A stretch of 64,000 bases of DNA from Cymbidium sinense (Eukaryota; Streptophyta; Magnoliopsida; Asparagales; Orchidaceae). The stretch spans positions 47,935,648 to 47,999,647 of the forward strand of contig CM038221.1 in the NCBI GenBank assembly GCA_021442155.1, written 5' to 3'. This document shows positions 48,311 through 59,500 of the stretch, piece after piece; position 1 is the stretch's first letter, and every line of letters begins with the position of its first letter. The notes under the pieces are model-generated. The model had not been told where the DNA came from and ran no database searches. It saw only the letters and a program-made list of their open reading frames with translations. The translations under genes and the position numbers were made by a program.

Positions 48311-49772
48311 ATTATCCTAACAAAACTAGATGGTTGTTCCACTAGATATTCCTTAGAGATAAATATAGCGCCTGACTTATAGCTATGCTCAAGTCAGTCC
48401 TTAAATATGAAACAATCCTCCAAAACATAGCCTAGCATGCGGTGGTAGGGGTAAAAGTTAGGAACATTGCTCCTGCCCACTTCCTCTAGCTTTCTAGGCT
48501 TAGGTAGCTGAAAATCATGTTTCTTTAAGAGGTTCTTAAAGATTTTCCTAACTACCTCCCTCTTAAATGAATATGATTTGTTTAATTTATCAAAAATAGT
48601 AGGTGGATGATAGCTACATGGGGGCGGATATGTGTACTGCTGCTGTGAGTATGGCTGAGGAGGAGGCGGCAAAGGCTGTGGAGGTTCCTATGGAGGCTGA
48701 TAAGATGGCCTAGGCGGTGGTAAAAGAGGCGGAAGCAAAGGTGGAGCTCGAGGTCTCTCATGTTGATCCCTAGCCGATTACTTCCCCTTGTCCAATCCTG
48801 CTACTGTCCCTAGCTCCTTTTCTTAGGCTTTCTACAACATTTCCTTTGATAATTGATCCTGAAAAGGCAACTGTTTGGCCTCTTTTTGTAAACTAGCCAC
48901 CTTGTTGATTAGCTTCTCAAATGTCTTGATGGTAAAACCTTTAAGCATGAAAGCATCCGAGCCATGAATATTCTTTAATATAATTTCAATAACATGTTGT
49001 TCAGACAACAGCGGTTCATATTTCATGCTTAAATTGCACCATCTAAGAATATAATCAATGAGGGACTCACCGGGGTGTTTTTGAGCCACAACGAGATCTG
49101 TCATAGTTACCCTTTGTTGAGCTACAATAAATTCTTAACAAAGAGTTGCTCTAACTCAGCAAAAGTCTTCACTAAATTATTGGGGAGTTCAAAGATACCA
49201 ATCATAAAACAGAGACGTAACAATAGTGCATTGCTACCATCGGTTGCAAATGAGCCCTGGTTATATGATGGCGTGGGTTCTCACTGCCATCAAAACTCTT
49301 GAAAGAAGGAGGCACAAAACTCTTAGGATATTAGATAACATTGAATTCCTGGGTAGGGTCTACCTTTTGAAATTGATGAACCACCTCAAGCTTGCACCAG
49401 CGCTTCTTTCACTTGATGTTCAACCATGAGTTTGATATCTTTTTCTTGTATGGAGGTACTATCCACTACTTTTTTTTATAGAAGCTAGTGCTGCGCTGCT
49501 CTACCGGAGGTGAACTCTTGGGTTGATACATGCAGTAACTCAGGTTGACTAGTCTCCACAATAGTAGGATGTTCTGCTGGAGCTTAATTCTGAAGTGCTA
49601 GAACTACTGCTAACAAATCTTCAAGTCTCTTTCCCATCCTATCAATCTGCTCATCCTTCTGTTTAAGTTGTTGGAGGAGGTGTTGGGTCGAATGGGCTGT
49701 ATCATCTTGTTCGATCGCAACACCTTCAGAACCATGATGATCCTGAAGGTGGGAACCTCTGGTATCAACCAT
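48311..49772 (-). pseudogene. gag: gag, minus-strand copy, 3' truncated
   Basis: Start taken as the ATG at 49772, opening MVDTRGSH, in line with the E1 gag start. 49584-49772 encodes the N-terminus with QQLKQKDEQIDRMGKRLEDL, a probable coiled coil. After broken sequence (49120-49580, where the sense strand reads FNFKR... and NEQP-like fragments), 48832-49104 is open: DLVVAQKHPGESLIDYILRW, CNLSMKYEPLLSEQHVIEII, KGFTIKTFEKLINKVASLQK. 48394-48672 encodes the proline-rich YSQQQYTYPPPCSYHPP, then FDKLNKSYSFKREVVRKIFK and FYPYHRMLGYVLEDCFIFKD, which resembles a zinc-free relative of the usual gag C-terminal knuckle region. It is cut at 48311 by an LTR (equivalent to E1 23288). Better preserved than the E1 gag. 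Confidence 0.85.
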
Positions 49773-51160
49773 ATACACCTCTACTAAGTTTTCTAGCAAA
49801 TCATCTTCATTAGGATGAAAGCTAACCTTCTCTTCCTCTAGGTCAGACCAGTCAAACCCTAGGATTTCCTTCTTCTCAATGAAATAATGTGCTACGATAT
49901 CATCTAAGGAGCGGTCCAACTGTGCAGGCATAAATGATCATGGCTGATCGATGGTGGGATCATGCTCATGAATGGAGATACATCTGACCTCCCCTACTAC
50001 TAGAGAGCTAACCCAGTGAGGGCTACTCTCACTGGAAGAGATGTGCTCATGGCTGTCAACTGTTCTAGGTGGAGTGCTACTCCTAGGAGGATCTATTGCC
50101 ATGGGGACAATGGAACTATCTCCATCTCCCTCTGTTGCTGCTATAACCATGATCTACTTAGGTGGTAGTGGTGATGACACGACTATGATGCTACGAGGTC
50201 GCCACTCCCTCTTCACCACAATTGAAGAAGAGGTCGAGTAGGAGAGCTCGGCTTCACCTCAATAGGTAGAATAGATGGAGTAGGATCCCTTAACCGTAGC
50301 CGGATCACCAGTGGGGCTTTCATTTTCTCTGATGCTACCTTCATGGCTTTAGATGGAACTGTGGAAGATGGAACTTGTACTGGCGATGGTGGACATGGAG
50401 TGGAGTGGTGTGGCAGAGACAACACTCCCTCTGTGCAAGAGCTCTCCTCCCATGATGGGTAGTACTAGTCAATAGAATACTATTAGTTTGATCGGAGAGG
50501 GTGACATGCCAATTGAGGAAATCTATGAGGGTGGAGGCTGCTGACTGCCTGGCATACCTTTGCCTCTCTTTGCTAGTAACATGAACTGATACACGGGCCT
50601 TTCTGGCCCTCTCCTGGATGGATATGCACACCCACACTGCAAGGAATAATCGATTGTAAATCAAATTGGGCACCGACTCGACCATCCAAGTCGCCAACAT
50701 GGTGAACTATCCCAGGTGCATATGACCTCCTCCTATCTCTGGTAGGTGCCTCATATTGAACTGCAGGTAGAGGTGGCACTGTAATCCTTATAACATCTTC
50801 TTCCCCATCAGATCCAGAAAGAGGATGAAACTTATTATGTATGATAAGAGGAGAAACTACCCTGGGTGACTCCTCGACTGCTATATGAGAGACTGCTTCC
50901 ATCTCTTTGGCAATGCACACATGTTGCAGCTTGATCTTGTGATTTCTACTAGGTAGAGTAGTATAGGAACTAGACCCTACCTCAAAGGTAGGGGAGACTA
51001 TCTCTGAAGCTAGGGTAGCCTTCTCCTTAAAGGAAGCCAGTGAGTGGGTACTAGCCCATACTGGGCCAGTAATGGGAACAACTGAACGTACGGGCACTGA
51101 AGCTGTGGCTGCTGTGGGAACCTCTATCACCTTCCTCTTTAGTGAGGGAAATTCAATCAA
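49773..51160 (-). pseudogene. ORF1, minus-strand copy
   Basis: The best-preserved piece is 50573-51160 (195 codons from an ATG at 51160): KRKVIEVPTAATASVP, ITGPVWASTHSLASFKEKAT, FEVGSSSYTT, EDVIRITVPPLPAVQYEAPT. Then frame changes lead to 50213-50425 (PPSPVQVPSSTVPSKAMKVA), 49938-50150 (GDGDSSIVPMAIDPPRSSTP, HEHISSSESSPHW) and 49773-49931 (LDDIVAHYFIEKKEILGFDW, SDLEEEKVSFHPNEDDLLEN). Rich in Pro, Ser and acidic residues, no recognised domain. Similar pieces in E1 (20732-21690) confirm that it was once coding. The last segment runs in frame into the gag start, so ORF1 and gag could have been one protein; the stops elsewhere prevent a decision. Confidence 0.65.
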
Positions 51161-51479
51161 GGCATCTCAACATGGATGACTGGCTTCTGCCTAGTCACTG
51201 CATTCCTGCTGATAGTTGTGAGGGTTACCCCCTTACAAGTGATCCTAACTCCCTTGAATCCTCACCCAAAATGTGTCAGATCAGAGAAATCAATCTGGGG
51301 AGACTAGCCCAATCCAAGGTCAAATCCATCCAAAGAGGAAAGTGAGCACATACTTTGAGAGTCCATTTGCTTTGTACTAAACCTGAGAAAAAGCTGACTA
51401 AGACTGAACTGGAACTCTGCAATTTGTTGAAAATAAACTTGAATTAGATTTTTATTTTGTTGATATTTTTTTAAATGTG

Positions 51480-53035
51480 ATTTTGAACCCACACTTAATA
51501 ATTTGAATATCTTAAGTGGGGCTCATTGAATTTAGGAGAGGGATTTTGAATTAATTGGAGAGGAGATTTTGAGTTTAGAATCCACTTTCAGCAAATTTAT
51601 GTATGTTGAAAATGGGTTCAAATATTTTGAAGAGATTTTTGATGCCACCATTGGATCATATTTGAATTTTATCTTTATGTTTTGGGACCCTTTATTTAAC
51701 AAATTTGAGTATGTTAAATAAAGGGTCAATTGATTTTGTTTGGGATTACTCACTTAGCAAATTTGGGTATGCTAAATGAGTTGTTCGAAAATAATTTTTT
51801 TCTTTTGCTTGTTTGCCCATGATGTGAATCATGTGTGAATTTGGAAATGGATTCTTTACTTAGCAAATTTGTGTATGCTAAATAAAGTCCAAATATTTTT
51901 TTTTTATTTTTTTTATTTTTGAAAATGGAACATTTACTTAGCAAGTTTGGGTATGTTAAATAAAGTCCAAATGTGTTTGATTTTTGTTTTGATTTTTGAA
52001 AGTGGGGGTTTATATTTAACAAATGTGGTATGTTAAATAGACTCCAATTTATTTTCAATTTTTCTTTTTTTTTTTTGAAAAATAAAACTCTCATTTGACA
52101 AATTTGGGTATGTCAAATGGAATTCCAATGTATTTTGATTTTTATAATTTTTTCAAAAGAGATTTTTGTTTAACAAACTTGGGTATGTAAAATGGAAGTC
52201 AATTATTTTTTATTTTTGAAAGATGAAATTTTTGTGTGATTAGTGCTTTTGAAAAGAAGTGAATTCCAACTTAACACATGTGAAATGTGTTGAGTGGAAT
52301 TTCAAGTGGTGAGATTTTATTTTGGAAATGAAACCTCCATTCAACAAATTTGGATCTATTGAATGAAGAGGCTTATCTTCAAATTTCTAATTTTTTTGGA
52401 AGGAAGAAACTCCAACTTCAACATATATGAGATGTATTGAAATGGAATTTCGAATTTATGATATGATTTATTTGGAAATGAAATCTTCATTCAATAAATT
52501 TGGGTATATTGAATGAGGGTGTTCATTTTTAAATATGTGCTTCTTGAAAGATGATTTTGATTTTATTTTGAAATGACATCTTCATTCAACAAATTTGGAT
52601 ATATTGAATGAGGATGTTCATTTGTGCTTTTTGAAAAGATCATTTTGATTTTATTTGGAAATAAAATCTTCATTCAATAAATTTGGGTGTATTGAATGAA
52701 TATGTTCATTTTTAAATTTGTGCTTTTTGAAAGGTGATTTCAATTTTATTTGGAAATGACATCTTCATTTAACAAATTTAGTTATATTGTATGAAGATAT
52801 TCATATTTTCTTTTTAAAAGATGATTTTGATTTTATTTGAAAAATGAAATCTTCATCCAATAAATTTGGATATATTGAATGAGGATGTTCATATGTGTTT
52901 TTGAAAGGTGATTTTTATTTTATTTGGAAATGAAATCTTCATTCAACAAATTTGGGTATATTGAATGAAGACGTTCATATGTGCTTTTTTTAAAGATGAT
53001 TCTTATCTTTGATTTTTGAAAAGATCCTACATGTA
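51480..53035 (-). repeat. Leader hairpin array, minus-strand copy
   Basis: About 17 units with the loop AATTTGGGTA on the plus strand (TACCCAAATT in sense). Strong stems: GACCCTTTATTTAACA 51686-51701 with TGTTAAATAAAGGGTC 51712-51727 (16 bp, perfect, 10-nt loop); CATTTGACA 52092-52100 with TGTCAAATG 52111-52119; CTTCATTCAATA 52485-52496 with TATTGAATGAGG 52507-52518. Units nearest gag carry TTAGCA/TTAACA-type stems and units farther out (52330-52980) carry TTCAACA/TTCAATA-type stems, the same polarity as in E1. ORFs 51304-51492, 51532-51753 and 51750-52094 are translations of the array. Confidence 0.88.
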
Positions 53036-53040
53036 ACAAT

Positions 53041-53559
53041 CATGAAGATTATTAGATGAGCTAGAACAAATCGATGACCCTTAGAAGAAGGAGGATCAAT
53101 CGGACCCACTATATCGGTACCCCAATACTCAAATGACCATGAGGCTAATGTAGGCTGTAGAATATTTGGGTGGTTGGTGTAAGACCATACCGTGTACTTA
53201 CATTTGTGGCATCTCCTAGCTATGTCTATGCAGTCTGTAATCATTGAAGGCCAGTAGTATCATAGTCTCTTGATCTTACCCTTCATCTTCAGACCGGATT
53301 GATGAGTTTAGCATAAACCTGAGTGTACCTCGGTCACGATCCTATGTGCTTCGTGTTTGTCTAAACAACGGAACCACATATGATCGAAGGACCGTCGGTA
53401 CAAAGGTGTTGTCCGCAAGAGCATAGAAAAGGGCTCTTTGCTTCACCTAGTGTGCTAGTGACTTCCCTTGAGGTAGTTTTCCTATATTTAGATAATTCAT
53501 GAATGGTTGCCTCCAATCTTGTACTTATGGTAATGATGGTAATGATGGAGCTTAGGCTT
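53041..53559 (-). pseudogene. pol: Integrase N-terminal and early core, truncated
   Basis: Sense pieces: MWFRCLDKHEAHRIVTEVHS (about 53390-53330), KMKGKIKRL and YYWPSMITDCIDIARRCHKC (about 53300-53200), then WSFEYWGTDIVGPIDPPSSK and GHRFVLAH (about 53140-53070). The H...H...C..C zinc-binding pattern is partly legible, with CHKC intact, and the first catalytic Asp in GTDIVGP is kept, unlike in E1. The open part is 52990-53244. It breaks off at about 53041 (E1 equivalent about 28158) inside the core and runs into the hairpin leader, so two thirds of integrase are missing. Confidence 0.82.
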
Positions 53560-53870
53560 TAGAACCTTGTACGACCCAGCAATTTGGTTGATGACTAATT
53601 AAGAATCCCCAAAGATGTTGATACTCTAGATGCATAGTGTAATGGCTAACACCAGACCAATAATTAGAGCCTCATATTCAGCTTCGTTATTGGTGCATGG
53701 ATTGGACAAATGATATGAGAATCTCATCACATCACGGTCCGAGTCAGGAGAGTTATTCCTATCCCTGCCTTTTTTGGAAGAGTAGATCATGGATCTTCTC
53801 CCTTTTGAAAGGAAGCTGCACCATCAAAATACATCTCTCGGCAATGAATGATAGTGTCTCCTAAGTTCAT
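53560..53870 (-). pseudogene. pol: Second RNase H-like domain, minus-strand copy, broken
   Basis: Sense strand fragments: DGAASFQKG-like sequence near 53830, then MRFSYHLSNPCTNNEAEYEA (about 53735-53675), LIIGLVLAITLCI, SINIFGDS (about 53625-53600) and INQIAG. The GDS Asp that is Glu in E1 is retained. A stop follows GDS and others lie upstream. Same family and position as 27139-27537, which confirms the two-RNase-H layout in a second copy. Confidence 0.75.
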
Positions 53871-54599
53871 GATACATTAGGGAGGTCATCACTAAACGAG
53901 GAATCAACAGGAAGTGGGTGTGCTGCTAAGAAATCTACTACTGTTATCCTTTCACCGCATGGAGGGGTACGAAGTGATGTCAAACCACAACGTGCCAACT
54001 GTCTAGATAGCGTCGACCGTGTCATGAGATGTTATAGTGAATTGATCCTAGAGATCAAGTTCACCTTATGATAAAACATATAATGTCATAGCTTTTGAGA
54101 TGCAAAGATTAAAGCTAGGCAATGCTTTTCAATAGGTGGATAGTTTTCCTCAACAAGGATTAGACAATGATTGAGATAATAGAGAGCAGTTTCTTTCCCT
54201 TCGTCATTGGTTTGAGCCAACAAAGTGCTAAGGGAGTCATCTAATGCGTGATATATAGTATGAGTGGCTTGAGATAGGGGCTGCTAGAACTGGTGGTGTC
54301 ATTAGGTGGTGCTTAATGTCTTCAAAAGTATGTTGGCACTTGTCATCCCACTTGAACTTGGAATCCTTTTTCACAAATGCTGAGAATGACTGGCTTCTTC
54401 CTGACAGGTTGGAAATGAAGCATCTTAGATACGCGAACCACCCTTGAAATGATCTGAGTTGAGTTAGACTTTTAGGTGGTGGCATTTCTAATATTGCCTT
54501 GTTCTTCTCTAATCGATTTCTATTCCACGATGTTGGACAACAAACCCAAGGAGTTTTTCTGAAGCTACTTCGAATGCACACTTCAAGGGATTCTTTTTA
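53871..54599 (-). pseudogene. pol: First RNase H, minus-strand copy, broken
   Basis: 54237-54581 is open in a frame that mixes coding and shadow: KNKAILEMPPPKSLTQLRSF, QGWFAYLRCFISNLSGRSQS, FSAFVKKDSKFKWDDKCQHT and FEDIKHHLMTPPVLAAPIS, matching the E1 26500-26720 region. Downstream (54230-53930) fragments read LAQTNDEGKE, LYYLNHCL, HRLMFYHKVNLISRINSL-like sequence. Stops and frame changes throughout. Confidence 0.75.
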
Positions 54600-55560
54600 A
54601 GGTTAAATTACCTTAACCATTTCAAAACTACTCTCAAGTCAAAGAGAAGGTCTTCCTTTTCTTTACTTTTGACTACAAGATCATCAACATAACATTCAAC
54701 TTGATGATGAATGAGTTTGTTGAAAATTTGAGTCATGACCCACTGGTATGTAGCACCAAATTTTTAAAATAGAAAGGCATGACCCTATAATAATAGATTC
54801 CAATCAGGGTTCAAAAAGTAATATTTTTCTCATCCTCGGGGGTCATTTTAATTTGGTTGTAACCAGATGACCCATCCATGAAAGAGAAGTTGTTCAATGT
54901 CTAATCGCATGCGTCTAGGAGCTTGCTTGATGGGGTTAGCATTATGATCTATTGCTAGTTTGTGGACTGCTATGTCAGGAGATAAACTAGACATTTTTTT
55001 ATAACTCCATGCAAAGCAGTCCTTAAACTCTGCCAATAGCCTAACTAAGTCATTGGTTTCTTCTTCATTAAATAAGGAACTTATGTATTTCGAACGTGAA
55101 TTTTCTTTTGTCCCTAAGTTGATCTCCTTAACTTCATCAATTATTGATCTGATCTCTTCTTCAAATTCTGGTGGTGCATCTTTAACTTCAAAGTCATTTG
55201 GATCATCTGAAGTTTCTAAACACACCTCCTCATATGAGTTAGCATGATTTGAAAAGAAGCTATCATATTCTAAATGATTTGTGATGAGTAGGCAATGGTT
55301 GTCATCATCAACTGGACCCATTATGCTAAATCTTAGTCCTGGTCTTGATTGAGGATGTCTGCTCTGGTTGTCCCATAACCTTTCAAAGTAATCTGATCTA
55401 TGTTTAGAATAAGTATGTGGGATTAATCCCTTATTTTCTAACTTAAGAACATAATGCAAGTACCAATCAAAAGGCAATTGTATTATATCATTATATGAAT
55501 CATCCTCGAGTTTTACATCAACTTTCTAACTTGAAGATGATGCTCCCAATAAATACCTCT
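54600..55560 (-). pseudogene. pol: Reverse transcriptase, minus-strand copy, with 203-bp deletion
   Basis: 54848-55477 is a 209-codon open stretch, the longest in the window: DWYLHYVLKLENKGLIPHTY, GPVDDDNHCLLITNHLEYDS, CLETSDDPNDFEVKDAPPEF, LLAEFKDCFAWSYKKMSSLS, PDIAVHKLAIDHNANPIKQA and PRRMRLDIEQ. After DIEQ the sequence jumps to the FMDG segment in a shifted frame, removing the equivalent of E1 25909-26111, i.e. the conserved block including RDLNKACPK. Then GATYQWVMTQIFNKLIHHQV and the catalytic YVDD at 54680-54691 followed by LVVKS. The N-terminal half is far better preserved than in E1. Confidence 0.9.
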
Positions 55561-56148
55561 TTGGCTTGACAGCTGTAGATGACTTGGGGGGCCCTCCTTA
55601 ACTATGAAACCCTCAACTTTTTGAGAAGAAACTAGGTTAGAGCTAAGGTTCCCAGTTGTTGCCTAACTATTCAACATAATACTGACTCGGACACATTCAT
55701 GCTTTGCTTGGAGGCCTGGTTTTCATCATTGTTTGGCTCGATGTCTCCTCCAAAGGGACTCACTGAGAAGGGTTGATTGGCGTACTAACCACATGAGACT
55801 CATCCTCCAAACTAGATTCCAAATCTATATGGATAGTAGGGGTACTCTTATGAGCTAGAACATAGCTCCTTCTAGCTGGCCACCAATAAAGAGGTCTTCC
55901 ATCTCTAGAACTGCCTATGGATCTATGTCTTCATGGAGGTCGAATCATCCTACCCATGTGTTCATATGGAGGAATGAACTGTGGGTGGAATCTAACTTCA
56001 GCTCTACCTCTTCCTTAGTGTATATTTCTCTCTCACTTGTATTTTCATTTTCTTTTTCTTTTTTATTTTCTTTTTCATTTTTTCCTATTTCTTCATTTTT
56101 TGATTCTTTTATTTTTGAACTCTGTCCAAGTTCACAAGAATAGACTTT
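55561..56148 (-). other. Protease-RT linker, degenerate, minus-strand copy
   Basis: Matches E1 24641-25259. 56040-56110 is CTT/TTT-rich on the plus strand and would encode a Lys/Glu-rich stretch. Short legible sense pieces: FIPPYEHMGR near 55965 and GRPLYWWPARRSYVLAHKST near 55890-55830. The plus-strand ORF 55925-56143 is its shadow. Confidence 0.5.
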
Positions 56149-56532
56149 CTAATTTTGAGAAAGATAGTAGGTTGCGTCCTCATATATCTTGACCTCCCTA
56201 ACTGAAAATAGCTTCAAGTCTCCTTTAAGGCAGTATTCGATTCCACCTCTTCGAAACTTGATGCACTGATGTAGAGAGGATGAAACCATCTTATTCTCAT
56301 GTATCCAAGGCCTACCGAGCAAAGTAGTGAAAGAAGTAACTGAATAAATTATGTAGAACTTGGCTTCTTTCTTCCAATCATCTATCTCTAATGGCAACAC
56401 TATGGAGGCTAAAGCCCTCTTGCCTTGCTCATTGAATCCTCTCAACATCATTTGATCTCCTCGGAGTTTGAAGTTTTCAATCCTCAAGTAGGCAAGGGTC
56501 TTTAGACTAATAATGTTCAGTGATGCACCATG
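56149..56532 (-). pseudogene. pol: Aspartic protease, N-terminally truncated through the active site
   Basis: Sense reads HHGASLNIISLKTLAYLRIE, FKLRGDQMMLRGFNEQGKRA, LASIVLPLEIDDWKKEAKFY, FTTLLGRPWIHENKMVSSSL, FRRGGIEYCLKGDLKLFSVR. The open frame extends to 56667, but upstream of 56532 it is LTR sequence read through by chance. The breakpoint falls exactly in the active site: E1 has MDSGAS, here only GAS remains. So this copy lost its catalytic Asp by the junction itself. Apart from that the frame is uninterrupted for about 125 codons. Confidence 0.88.
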
Positions 56533-56559
56533 GTGTATTTTTATTTTCCATTGAATGGA

Positions 56560-59500
56560 AAAAAATGCATTGTTGGGACACCACGTAGATCCATAGATGT
56601 TCCTAGTAGGGTGATCGGGTGCGACATTGAGAAATGATGTACTATCTCGGGAGATAGAAGTCACCATCTTGCAATGGACCTAATCACTTAATAAGACTCT
56701 TAGGACAATAGGTCTTCGAATGTACCAAAGATCTTTCCCCTACTTTATATGAAAAAGTAAACCATGGTTTATTTAAATTGGGTTCGTTAAGTTCCCTATG
56801 GAGGTAAGCCCTCATAGTTAATTATATCTTAAAGAATGAGATTTCTTAAGAATACTCTCGATTAAGGTAAATGATCATTGCCTCCAAAGATTTCAAAGAT
56901 AGGACTATCAATAAATTGGTTATTTTTAGAAAATCAAATGGGATTGATCGAAAGGAGAGAGTTATTATCAAACTAAAGAAAGATGAGTAGGGGATGCTCA
57001 TGATACTAGAAAGCCTAGTGAACATCCCAAACTATCCTATGGTTAGGCTTTGTATTTTTGAAATTTGAAGAGGATTATATGTTTGAATTGAATTTTTATT
57101 AGAAATCTAGGGCTTTCAATTTCACAACACATGATCGTGGAAATGCCTAAGAGGTGAGGATTTATTTTGTAAGGAAAACAACAACCTCAGATCCTAAATC
57201 TAGGGAGCTTTGGCGAGGGCTAAAACATGACCTAAATTTAAGGCTAAAATGGGTATATGGTTTTCCTCCACAAAAGAGGATAAACCACTCGACTATTGGA
57301 CTTACAACCGCCTAGGAGTGGCCGCCAACAAACACCTTCTACTATTTTAAATACATGTAAGTAAGTCTTATGCTTTGCAAGATAGTCAGACTGTTGTTTA
57401 TTTAGAAAAGAGACTAAGTCCTTAAACACACTCCCTAAGAGACTAGATCATGAAGGGCGTGAATAAATGACTTAATCTAATACAAATTTTGTTAAATTTT
57501 ATTTTTATTTTTATACATTTTTATTTGACATGGGCAATGGAATTTCATATGCTTAATGCATGAGAAGATTGATTATGGGCCAAAATAAGAAAGAAGGAAG
57601 TATATTTCCACCATGGCTCTCAAAGGTCAAGCCATTTTCTCTGGCAAAGGTGGAAGCCCTCCATTAGCAAGAGTGAAGCAATATGTTTTATGCATGATGT
57701 GAGATATACAACATCCAGCTAAGGGATTGCTAAATCTTTTATTATCTTGATTTATATCTTAGGTTTTAGGTGAGGTTATGAGTTATTTAGTTTAATTTTG
57801 AGTTGATTAATTGGATAAAAAATTTATTTTTTTCCTAAGAGTCTAATCGCATCCAGGTCATTCAACAAACATCAAGCAATTAAGAAACTAGAAAAATCAA
57901 GCCATCCTAATTGTGCAATCATAAACAAAATATTAATCAATTTATAAAATTAGCACAGAAGGAATAAGAGGTCGGTGCGGTCAGGTACCGCCATACAACC
58001 CGAAAAGAAATGTGGGTGGGTAGCCGAGCTCTATCGTTATACAACCCGAATTACAAATGTAGAAGGAATTCATGTTATGGGGTCTTCATTTCTTCATTTA
58101 TTTCTTTATTCATTTCTTTCTTTCTTTCGATTTGACTTGGGATGTAGTTTGCTCCTAGTCTTCACATGGTATATAAGATATGGTCTTATAAACAATGTTC
58201 ATCCTAATTCCCCATAACATTCATTCCAAATCTTAATTGTAAAATTTACCTCAAAAGAGAAAAGATAAATCTAACTAAACCTGCAAAACAAAAATTAGCT
58301 AAACATACCACACAATCTCAAGCAGTTATATGAATAATTTGGACTTAGCACCCACACATGGGTAACCAATTGCACCTATCTTAATTTGGGTTATACTTAG
58401 GGGTATAAGCAACCTGCACAGCAAAAATATTTATATTTTTATCACAATGGCCCTTAAAGACAACCCCCTGCAAAAAATATGATTAGGCTAGGACCGCCCT
58501 ATCATCCAGACTATGCACATGCACCCTAAAATCCAGTCTAAAAAAAATATTACATCACAAAATAAAATCAGACATCAAACCATGCACCGCCCTAACATAG
58601 AGCTACAAATAGTGACTTAGCCTAATGTGTGTGCCATTTAAGGCTTGTGTGGCATGTCTTAACTAGGCTTTAAGGTTAAAGTTTTCTAAGTGTGAAGGAT
58701 TCAATTTAGAGGGTGGTTGCATTTTAAGTGATTTAGTTGATTTTTCAATTTTAGTTGATGATTTGATTTAGTTTGAATGAACCTACACATAGTTACTAAA
58801 TGTTATGAAGAGAAGAAAAGAGAAGAGAACTTCTCTTGCATCCCTACCTTAAAATATTTCTAAGGTAGATTAATTGATGAATTTCATTTAGTGAATATTT
58901 TATTAAGTGTTTTAATTAACCCTAAGTTTAGATTTACTCTAAAAAGCCCTATTCGATAAGAAAAGCATCTTAGGATTAAATAAGGTGGATTACTATCACA
59001 TGACACACCCATTTATTTCTTTACACTATGTATATCATACATATGAATAATCCTAAGCATACCAATACATGCAATGCAAATTTTAGCACACCTTGATGAT
59101 CAATGCTAAGAGATATGATTTGGAAATTTGGATATTCCATGAATGCATGTCTTTATTATGTAAAAAATGAGGATTTCTCATCCATTAACAAAATGCACAT
59201 CTACATATATAAAAGACATAAGTGAGTACGACGCCATTATTTTCTACATTAGGGGCGTAAAGTATGAGACCTACTTAGGGCTACTTAAAGCCTCGTAACC
59301 TCGGGATGTCCAGACTAATATACCACCTTTTTAAATACATGTAAATGTATAAAAAGAAATAAATGGATAAAGAATCATGCAAAAGATTTTTGTGTTTTAT
59401 TTGGTTGTATAATTTATATGTGTAAATATGAGAATCCTTCTTTAGTCATAAGATAGAAATGCATAGGAATAGATTTAAGCAAGTGTTGTGTTCTTTTCAA

